Source of the DNA: Thiotrichales bacterium
GTDB lineage: Bacteria; Pseudomonadota; Gammaproteobacteria; J044
NCBI GenBank assembly: GCA_024762895.1
Contig: JANTGN010000127.1
Span: 1 to 7,570 of the forward strand
Direction of reading: 5' to 3'
DNA: 7,570 bases
Each line of letters opens with the position of its first letter. Position 1 is the stretch's first letter. The notes under the pieces are model-generated. The model saw only the letters and a list, made by a program, of their open reading frames with translations. It was not told where the DNA came from and did not search any database. A program made the position numbers and the translations under genes. Positions 1 to 5,239 of the stretch are shown here, in pieces.

Positions 1-449
1 CGTTGTGTACGCCAGAAATCGACCCAGTCATGATTTAGCCGATTGTGTTGTGGGGTACTGCCAATGGTGTTGTCTCGATGCCAGCCAAACTGTGCCTGTG
101 TGGTGTGGTGTAAAGTGGCCAGTTGATGGCCTAGAGCCGCCGGGTCACATCGTCCAGTCAGGTCAAGGGCCTCAAGGACCAGGTAACTTTGCTTGCCGGC
201 TATCCCGCTGCAGATAGGCTGAGGCACTCGTATTGCAGCGGGGGCGGCCAATGCCATAAGACCTTCACTCTCGGCCTCAAACATGTCCAGCACAGAGGCA
301 TGATTGAGCTTGACGAAATAACGCCGTTCACCCTCTGCGAGTGTGTAGGCCTGATTGATACAACCACCGCCCTGGCTTTGTACCCTTTCCGGTTTAAAGG
401 CCTGTCCTGTGGCCTGAGAGATGTGATCGGCAATTGGATCCCAGTTCAT
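1..449 (-). CDS. Fructosamine kinase family protein, N-terminal part (cut by window edge)
   Basis: About 149 residues are visible; the C-terminal half runs off the left edge. The family (FN3K and bacterial relatives such as YniA) phosphorylates sugar amines formed by glycation, starting protein repair in the cytoplasm. I translated the reverse complement by hand. It opens MNWDPIADHI, has a P-loop-like GGGCIN at residues 27-32, the ATP-binding lysine in YFVKLN (K47), acidic helix residues near 58-62, then LGHQLATLH and the family signature FGWHRDNTIGSTPQHN followed by DWVDFW. The match to the family is strong through the whole visible stretch. The ATG overlaps the TGA of rluE as ATGA, and a Shine-Dalgarno-like AAGGAAG lies just upstream, so the start is well supported. 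It probably forms an operon with rluE. The exact substrate cannot be read from the sequence. Confidence 0.9.
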   Translation of the reverse strand, partial: MNWDPIADHISQATGQAFKPERVQSQGGGCINQAYTLAEGERRYFVKLNHASVLDMFEAESEGLMALAAPAAIRVPQPICSGIAGKQSYLVLEALDLTGRCDPAALGHQLATLHHTTQAQFGWHRDNTIGSTPQHNRLNHDWVDFWRTQ

Positions 450-1027
450 CGTTTCTTCCTTTTCGTGCTGTTCGGTTTGAGATCGGGAAGATCCATGGCC
501 TGCCAGTCACCCGAAGCGAGTCCATCCAGGGTCCATGAACCCACTCGGTAACGTATGAGTCGCAGAGTGGGAAAACCGATGGCGGCCGTCATGCGTCGAA
601 CCTGGCGATTACGCCCCTCGGTAATAGTGAGTTCTAACCAGCAGGCAGGGATCTGTTTTCTTTCCCTGATCGGTGGGGTGCGCGGCCACAGGCCCTGTGG
701 CTCTGGGATAGGCCTCACCTTGGCCGGTCGCGTCATGCCATCTTTAAGCTGAAGCCCTTTGCGTAGCGGTTGTAGATCATCGTCCGTAGGGCAACCCTCT
801 ACCTGGACCCAGTAGGTCTTGCTCATCTTATGACGTGGGTCGGCAATACGTTCCTGCCAGGCCCCGTCATCTGTCAGCAGCAACAGGCCTTCGCTATCAC
901 GGTCCAGGCGTCCAGCGGGATAGACCCGTGGAATGTCGATATAATCGGCCAGGGTGGCACGTCCTTCCTTATCGGTGAACTGGGTCAGTACGCCGTAGGG
1001 CTTGTTGAAGCGGATCAGTCGGGCCAT
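446..1027 (-). CDS. rluE: 23S rRNA pseudouridine synthase, RsuA/RluE type
   Basis: A 193-residue protein of the RsuA family. E. coli RluE makes pseudouridine at position 2457 of 23S rRNA, and this protein has the same compact form. It starts directly with the catalytic domain (RLIRFNKPYGVLTQF) and has no N-terminal S4 domain, as in RluE. The catalytic aspartate is D42 in GRLDRDSEGLLLLT. The tyrosine motif SKTYWVQVEG lies at 69-78 and the family motif EGRNRQVRRM at 137-146. The C terminus is very basic (KRKKR), which may help bind rRNA. The ATG at 1027 fits the family start, although no clear Shine-Dalgarno is visible before it. The stop overlaps the start of the fructosamine kinase gene. It is divergent from the receiver-domain gene. 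The family is certain; the RluE subtype and target base are inferred from length and domain layout. Confidence 0.92.
   Translation of the reverse strand: MARLIRFNKPYGVLTQFTDKEGRATLADYIDIPRVYPAGRLDRDSEGLLLLTDDGAWQERIADPRHKMSKTYWVQVEGCPTDDDLQPLRKGLQLKDGMTRPAKVRPIPEPQGLWPRTPPIRERKQIPACWLELTITEGRNRQVRRMTAAIGFPTLRLIRYRVGSWTLDGLASGDWQAMDLPDLKPNSTKRKKR
454..462 (-). promoter_or_regulatory. Ribosome binding site for the fructosamine kinase gene, inside rluE
   Basis: On the minus strand AAAAGGAAG lies four bases before the kinase ATG at 449. The same bases encode most of the basic KRKKR tail of RluE, so they serve both as codons and as ribosome binding site. This supports the 449 start and coupled translation. 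Confidence 0.6.
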
Positions 1028-1134
1028 GTTTAGGAAGACAGCTTGAACGCCAGAGGATAAGCTTAAGTGTTACAGTCTTGATCGTCGTGAGCAAGGCTGT
1101 TCTTTCAGGGAGCCAACAGGGAATCAGATCAACG
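1028..1134. other. Divergent intergenic region, rluE / receiver-domain gene
   Basis: These 107 bases must hold the starts for both divergent genes. I see no convincing pair of -35 and -10 boxes on either strand. A TTGAAC lies at 1043-1048 on the plus strand without a good -10 partner. AGGGA at 1118-1122 may serve the ATG at 1135, but its 12-base spacing is long. Confidence 0.4.
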
Positions 1135-2448
1135 ATGTATGCTAAACGTGCACTGGTAGTGGATGACTCGGCAACGGCCCGCAAGGTGATGTCGAAACAG
1201 TTGCGTGAGCAGGGCCTGGACGTCGATGTGGTGAACTCCGCCGGCGAGGCCATCGATTACCTGTGCGAGAGTAGCCCACATATCATCTTCATGGATTACG
1301 AGATGCCCGGCATGGATGGTTTCCAGGCCCTTAAGGCGATCAAGAGCAATCCCCAGACCGCCATGATCCCGGTACTGATGTATACCTCCAGGGAAAGCGG
1401 TCTACACGTGGGTCGTGCCCATGCCCTGGGAGCGGTAGGCGTCCTGCCCAAGACGCTTGAACCCGTTGGCCTGAAAAAGATCCTTGAAGATATGCACCTG
1501 CTGCCGGACCAGGAACCCCTGAGTATGCCGGAGATCGATGAAAAGGCGGTGCGAGATGATATCGAGCATCTCGATGCCATTGCCATGGGTGAGATGCAGG
1601 ATACGGCCGTAGAATTACAGGCCGCCTTGTCCAAGGTGGAGCAGTCCCTGCAGGATACCCAGGTCTCAGGGGACGAGATTCGCAAGTGGATCAGGGATCT
1701 CGGCCAGAGACTGGGTGAGGAGCTTGTGATCAACCGGGATCTGATCCTGTCTCGAATTCATGAGGGGCGTAGAGGTCTGGGTCCTTATATCATCCAGTTG
1801 CTCATGCTGGTTGTGGTGATTGTGGGGTTCCTGGTGATTACGTTTCGACTCGGCGATGTGAAAGAGATGCTCGGTGAGCATTCAAACCCATCTGAAAACC
1901 TGTCCATCTGGGAAGAGACCACCAGTCAGGTAAGCCGACAGGAGTCCCCACCGGTGGGTACGCCGCTGGTCTCGGTTTCTGCATTACAGTGGATGATGAA
2001 TCAAAGTAGCCATTTTCCTTATGGGCAACGCCCGTTTTCTGACCATGATGTGGAGTGGTTAAACCAGCTTTTGAATTATTTACTGCAGATGGGCTATACA
2101 GGACCGGTCATCCTGCGAGCGCACTGGGGGCGTTATTGTGAACAGGGCGATGGTCAGCAGGGCCGTCGATTACCCGCCTCGGATTCGCGCCTGACTGAAT
2201 GCAGAATACTCGATACGGATGAATCCCCCCCGGTTTATCCCTCGGTGGGCTTTAGTAATCTGATGCAGACCCACACGGCGGTTGAAGAGGGTCGTATCAG
2301 TCTGACCCTGGAGAGTGGGGGGTATCAGGCTCGACGAGTCCGCTATCCTGACCCTGAAATGATCGCCAGGGCGGGAGACTGGAACCGGATTGCGAACGCC
2401 AATCAGTTCATCGAGGTGGTATTGCAAGGGGAGTTCGCAACGCCCTGA
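1135..2448 (+). CDS. Membrane-anchored receiver-domain protein with predicted periplasmic C-terminal domain
   Basis: A 437-residue protein. Residues 1-122 form a complete response-regulator receiver: acidic pair D10-D11, phosphoacceptor D54 in FMDYEMPGMDG, switch T84/S85 in PVLMYTSRE and conserved K106 in VLPK. Residues 133-210 are charged, probably helical or coiled-coil. One hydrophobic span follows at about 218-237 (YIIQLLMLVVVIVGFLVITF), with arginines 212-213 just before it, which predicts an N-in orientation. About 200 residues then lie outside the membrane, with two cysteines (C335, C356) that could form a disulfide. Parts of this tail (QLLNYLLQMGYTGPVILRAH, and IANANQFIEVVL near the end) faintly recall OmpA-like folds, but I cannot assign a domain. 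There is no DNA-binding, GGDEF or kinase output. I chose ATG 1135 because the receiver begins there; the frame is open to a TTG at 1078, which would add 19 residues unlike any receiver. No partner kinase is visible. Confidence 0.88.
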   Translation: MYAKRALVVDDSATARKVMSKQLREQGLDVDVVNSAGEAIDYLCESSPHIIFMDYEMPGMDGFQALKAIKSNPQTAMIPVLMYTSRESGLHVGRAHALGAVGVLPKTLEPVGLKKILEDMHLLPDQEPLSMPEIDEKAVRDDIEHLDAIAMGEMQDTAVELQAALSKVEQSLQDTQVSGDEIRKWIRDLGQRLGEELVINRDLILSRIHEGRRGLGPYIIQLLMLVVVIVGFLVITFRLGDVKEMLGEHSNPSENLSIWEETTSQVSRQESPPVGTPLVSVSALQWMMNQSSHFPYGQRPFSDHDVEWLNQLLNYLLQMGYTGPVILRAHWGRYCEQGDGQQGRRLPASDSRLTECRILDTDESPPVYPSVGFSNLMQTHTAVEEGRISLTLESGGYQARRVRYPDPEMIARAGDWNRIANANQFIEVVLQGEFATP

Positions 2449-2473
2449 TTCACCAGGATGTTGTAAACGGGGG
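2449..2473. other. Short convergent gap
   Basis: These 25 bases separate the converging 3' ends of the receiver-domain gene and the AAA+ regulator. The only symmetry is a three-base GGG...CCC, too weak to call a terminator. Confidence 0.4.
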
Positions 2474-3427
2474 TTAACAGCCCAGCGCGTATTTCTTCAG
2501 CCGATAAAGTAGCGTATCTCGGCTGATACCCAGCAGTCTGGCGGCCTGGCTCTTATTGCCGCCGGCCAGGTCCAGGGCCTGATGGATGGCATCCTTTTCC
2601 AGGCTTTCCAGTTGAATACCACCAGCGGGTAATCTGAAGCCAGATTCAGATGCCCGTTCGCTGACGGGCAGATTCAGGTTAGCCGGTTGTATGGTCTGTC
2701 CCGGAAGTAAAATACACAGGCGCTCACACAGATTGCGCAATTCACGGACGTTCCCCTGCCAGGCATGTTGTTCCAGATGTTGCATGGCCCGCTTACTCAA
2801 CTGGGGCGCATCCAGATCATACTGTCCCGCGAACAGCTGCACAAAATGCCTGGAGAGTAAGGGAATGTCCCCCTGACGTTCTCTGAGCGGAGGAAGGTCG
2901 AGTGGGACGACAGCCAGTCGGTAATAAAGATCTTTTCGAAAGGCCCCCGACTTTACCTGTTCATATAAATTGCCATGTGTGGCAGCAATAATCCTGACAT
3001 CGACCTTTTCTACCTGGTCAGATCCCAGGGGCTGGATTTCTTGATGTTCCAGGAGTTGTAGGAGGCGTGCCTGAGCAGACAGGGGGAGGTCAGCGATTTC
3101 GTCCAGGAACAGGGTACCGTTCTCCGCCTGACGGACCAGTCCTTCCTGCCGGCGGCCCTGTTCATTCTGTTCCAGGCCGAATAATTCGGATTCAATAGTA
3201 TTTTCCGGCCGCGAAGCGCAGTTAATACTAATCAGGGACTGGTGAGCCCTTGGGCTACCCAGATGCAGTGCCCTGGCCAGTAGTTCTTTTCCAGTGCCCG
3301 TTTCACCGCTGATCAGCACAGTGACATCGGAGCTGGCGACGATTTGTGCCGCACGCAGGGTGGTTTGAATCTCCGGAGATTTACCCAGGAGTTCGTGGAA
3401 CGGATTGTTCAGATCTGACTGGCCCAT
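2474..3427 (-). CDS. Sigma-54-activator-family AAA+ regulator with Fis-type HTH, lacking the GAFTGA motif
   Basis: A 317-residue transcription regulator made of an AAA+ domain plus a C-terminal HTH, with no N-terminal sensor or receiver domain. It has Walker A GETGTGKE (41-48), Walker B GTLFLDE (104-110), RIIAATH (145-151), GAFRKDLYYRL with putative arginine fingers R164 and R170, and the sensor-2 motif GNVREL (225-230). The Fis-family helix-turn-helix is at about 275-313 (NKSQAARLLGISRDTLLYRL). Between ELFG (81-84) and Walker B, where family members carry the sigma-54-contacting GAFTGA loop, this protein reads LEQNEQGRRQEG and is about three residues shorter. ATP binding and DNA binding therefore look intact but classical sigma-54 activation does not. 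TyrR is a known member without GAFTGA that works on sigma-70 promoters. The upstream gene on the same strand is the small protein 71 bases away. The ATG at 3427 has only a weak ribosome site. Confidence 0.9.
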   Translation of the reverse strand: MGQSDLNNPFHELLGKSPEIQTTLRAAQIVASSDVTVLISGETGTGKELLARALHLGSPRAHQSLISINCASRPENTIESELFGLEQNEQGRRQEGLVRQAENGTLFLDEIADLPLSAQARLLQLLEHQEIQPLGSDQVEKVDVRIIAATHGNLYEQVKSGAFRKDLYYRLAVVPLDLPPLRERQGDIPLLSRHFVQLFAGQYDLDAPQLSKRAMQHLEQHAWQGNVRELRNLCERLCILLPGQTIQPANLNLPVSERASESGFRLPAGGIQLESLEKDAIHQALDLAGGNKSQAARLLGISRDTLLYRLKKYALGC

Positions 3428-3472
3428 AACGCTTAATCAACAAAATCAAAAAAGGCAATATATAGGATTAGA

Positions 3473-3491
3473 AGCTCAGATGCATTGAGCT
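3473..3491. repeat. Inverted repeat between small gene and AAA+ gene
   Basis: AGCTCA and TGAGCT form a perfect 6-bp stem around a 7-base loop containing ATGCAT. It lies in the 71-base gap after the small gene's stop codon. In the minus-strand transcript the nearest run of Us (six) comes about 25 bases later, so it is not a classic intrinsic terminator. It could be a partial terminator, a processing or stability hairpin, or an operator for the AAA+ gene. Confidence 0.4.
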
Positions 3492-3498
3492 GGATCAT

Positions 3499-3714
3499 TT
3501 AAGCCGCCCCGGCATTTGGGGCGCAATGGGCCATGCGTCTAATCTGGCTGGCCAGTCGGCGTATTTCATCCGTGCCCAGGAGCTCGGCTCGACTCAGGAA
3601 CTCTTCGCGGTAAATGGGCTCCTTGATCAGCAGGCTCATCTGGGCATTCAGCCCGAGTTCGTTCCGTAAAGCCGCATGTAACTTAATCAGTAAGCGAGTC
3701 ATCTGGCGTGTCAT
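3499..3714 (-). CDS. Small basic protein of unknown function
   Basis: I do not recognise this 71-residue protein. It begins MTRQMTRLLIKLHAALRNEL, continues with an acidic/basic alternating stretch (EPIYREEFLSRAELLGTDE) and ends with the arginine-rich helix EIRRLASQIRRM and a short Ala-rich tail. It looks all-helical and soluble, with no signal peptide or membrane span and one cysteine. The frame is open upstream to an ATG at 3807, but I chose 3714. A good Shine-Dalgarno (AAAGGAAA, minus strand 3729-3722) sits seven bases before it, a TATAAT box lies inside the longer version, and the extra 31 residues are compositionally unlike a folded domain. It lies upstream of the AAA+ regulator on the same strand and could be its partner or simply co-transcribed. 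A well-formed start and in-frame length make it likely real. Confidence 0.7.
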   Translation of the reverse strand: MTRQMTRLLIKLHAALRNELGLNAQMSLLIKEPIYREEFLSRAELLGTDEIRRLASQIRRMAHCAPNAGAA

Positions 3715-3756
3715 CTTCTGATTTCCTTTGGTCCGGCGGTTGATTGGTCGGCGGGG

Positions 3757-3762
3757 ATTATA
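3757..3762 (-). promoter_or_regulatory. Perfect -10 box (TATAAT) upstream of the small gene
   Basis: The minus strand reads TATAAT here, about 43 bases before the 3714 ATG, giving a leader of roughly 35 bases. No good TTGACA-like -35 lies at 16-18 bases (the hexamer at 17 is ACAGGG), so this promoter would need an activator or another contact. Confidence 0.45.
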
Positions 3763-3812
3763 GTCAGGCATTCTTACGGCCCTGTTACACCCTCGTGAAT
3801 CAATCACCTGCT

Positions 3813-3844
3813 GTTATTTTAATAACTTATTGAATATTAATATT
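3813..3844. repeat. AT-rich palindromes in the small-gene upstream region
   Basis: Two inverted repeats lie in a very AT-rich stretch: GTTATT-TT-AATAAC at 3813-3826, and the perfect 12-bp palindrome AATATTAATATT at 3833-3844. They fall between the two proposed minus-strand promoters. They could bind a dimeric regulator or a nucleoid protein, or be a by-product of AT richness. Confidence 0.4.
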
Positions 3845-3850
3845 TTTATT

Positions 3851-3900
3851 TGTAACCAGTCTAGTTCGAATTATCCCGCGGCACCTTGATGCGGGTCAAG
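3851..3900 (-). promoter_or_regulatory. Probable FNR/ANR/DNR-type class II promoter
   Basis: TTGATGCGGGTCAA at 3886-3899 matches the FNR-family consensus TTGAT-N4-ATCAA in nine of ten positions, and the symmetry extends one base further on each side (C3885, G3900). On the minus strand a -10-like TAGACT lies at 3863-3858 (four of six matches to TATAAT). The start it predicts, 3851, puts the palindrome centre at exactly -41.5, the standard class II activator position. The promoter would read into the small gene and AAA+ regulator with a 136-base leader. The site overlaps the ampG stop codon. The regulator (FNR, ANR or DNR) cannot be told from the site alone. Confidence 0.55.
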
Positions 3901-5239
3901 TTTTGGGTTTCTGACCGTGGTGGATGAGCCAGATCACCAGTCCGATCGCCGGAAGCCCCAGGGTGGCTGCGTACACAAAAAAGATAAAATAACCCTGGGC
4001 ATCGACGATAATCCCGGACATACCGCTGAGGATCTTGGCGGGCAGCGTCATCAGGGAGCTGAACAGGGCATACTGGGTGGCGGTATAGGCCGTATTGGTG
4101 AGGCTGGACAGGTAGGCGACGAATACGGCGGTGGCGATGCCGCCGCTGAGGTTGTCGGCGCTGATGACGACGGTGAGCAGGGTCAGGCTTGGTCCCGACA
4201 GGGCCAGGGTGGCGAACAACAGATTGGTGGCTGCGACCAGTATGGCACCGGCCAGCAAGGGGCGCATCAGGCCGAAGCGGGCCACCAGCAGGCCACCCAG
4301 GGCAGCACCGGCCAGGGTCATGCCGAAACCGAAGACCTTAGCGATGCTGGCGATCTCGGTCTTGCTGAACCCGAGATCGAGATAAAAGGGCATGGCCATG
4401 GCGCCCATGGTGATATCGCTGAGCTTGTAGACCCCGACGAGGGCCAGGACCACCAGGGCATGGCTGGTATAACGGCGGAAGAAATCCACAAAGGGCGCGA
4501 CCACGGCATCGCTGAACCAGGCCTTGAAGCGCTGCCTGCGCCCGCCGCCAGGATTGACGCCCAGTTCCGCTTCCAGCTCCGCCTCCATGTTGCGGGTCTG
4601 TTCATCGATGCGGACCTCGGGTTCCCGGATGATCAATGTGGTTACGATACCCACCAGCATCATCAGGGCCATGACGCGATAGCTGGTATTCCAGTCGATG
4701 ATGTCCGCCAGATAGAGGGCCCCGGCCCCTGCCACCAGCAGGGCGGTGCGGTAGCCTCCTACATAGGTGGCCGCCATCGCGCCCTGCAGGGTGTCTTCGA
4801 CGGCCTCGATGCGCCAGGCATCGATGACGATGTCCTGGGTGGCGGAGCAAAAGGCAATACCCACGGCAATCAGGGCCAGCAGGGCAGTCTGCGAGACCGG
4901 GTCGACCAGGGTCATGGCGTACAGGCCTGCAGCGATGCCGCTCTGGGCCAGCAGCATCCAGGCACGGCGCCTGCCCAGCAGGCGGGTGAGGCCCGGCAGC
5001 GGCAGATGGTCTATGATCGGCGCCCAGAATACCTTGATGGAATAGGTGATGCCCACCCAGCTGAAAAAACCGATCACCGTGAGACTGAGGCCAGCATCAC
5101 GCAGCCAGGCCGTGAGGGTGGTGAAGACCAGGAGAAAGGGCAGGCCCGCCGAAAAGCCCAGGAAGAACATGCTCAGCACACGGGGGTGCGTATAGACCCG
5201 CAGGCTGTCCCTCCAGCTTCTCAGGGCGGGTGTCTTCAA
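3896..5239 (-). CDS. ampG: AmpG-type MFS permease (muropeptide importer family)
   Basis: A 447-residue inner-membrane transporter of the major facilitator superfamily. AmpG imports GlcNAc-anhydro-MurNAc muropeptides released during wall turnover, and in some bacteria this feeds AmpC beta-lactamase induction. Sequence support: an N-terminal helix FFLGFSAGLPFLLVF, then TVIGFFSWVGITYSIKVFWAP, GRRRAW after the second helix pair, and the characteristic IAFCSATQDIVIDAWR, all close to the AmpG pattern. About a dozen hydrophobic spans are visible. A charged cytoplasmic loop lies near the middle (REPEVRIDEQTR to GGGRRQRF). It is shorter than the 491-residue E. coli protein. The start is TTG at 5239, overlapping the xthA stop as TTGA; the next Met is only at residue 24, inside the first helix, so TTG is preferred. 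No ampC or ampR is in the window. The family is firm; the substrate is inferred. Confidence 0.87.
   Translation of the reverse strand: MKTPALRSWRDSLRVYTHPRVLSMFFLGFSAGLPFLLVFTTLTAWLRDAGLSLTVIGFFSWVGITYSIKVFWAPIIDHLPLPGLTRLLGRRRAWMLLAQSGIAAGLYAMTLVDPVSQTALLALIAVGIAFCSATQDIVIDAWRIEAVEDTLQGAMAATYVGGYRTALLVAGAGALYLADIIDWNTSYRVMALMMLVGIVTTLIIREPEVRIDEQTRNMEAELEAELGVNPGGGRRQRFKAWFSDAVVAPFVDFFRRYTSHALVVLALVGVYKLSDITMGAMAMPFYLDLGFSKTEIASIAKVFGFGMTLAGAALGGLLVARFGLMRPLLAGAILVAATNLLFATLALSGPSLTLLTVVISADNLSGGIATAVFVAYLSSLTNTAYTATQYALFSSLMTLPAKILSGMSGIIVDAQGYFIFFVYAATLGLPAIGLVIWLIHHGQKPKT

Noticed and set aside
189..551. Plus-strand frame across the kinase/rluE junction
   Set aside because: It lies antisense to two recognisable genes and its translation has no family features.
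1078..1134. Longer TTG start for the receiver-domain protein
   Set aside because: The 19 added residues precede a receiver that begins naturally at the 1135 ATG, and no ribosome site precedes the TTG.
969..1253. Minus-strand 94-residue frame across the rluE / receiver divergent gap
   Set aside because: It overlaps the rluE start and the conserved receiver domain in antisense, with no recognisable motifs.
3715..3807. Longer version of the small protein starting at 3807
   Set aside because: A clear ribosome site precedes the 3714 ATG, and a TATAAT box lies inside the extension.
3874..3895. CCCGC / GCGGG hairpin as an ampG terminator
   Set aside because: The stem is only 5 bp with an 11-base loop and no U run follows on the minus strand. 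Part of the symmetry belongs to the FNR-type site.
3885..3904. CTTGA / TCAAG followed by TTTT as a plus-strand terminator
   Set aside because: No plus-strand gene runs into this point; the palindrome is better explained as an FNR-family site.
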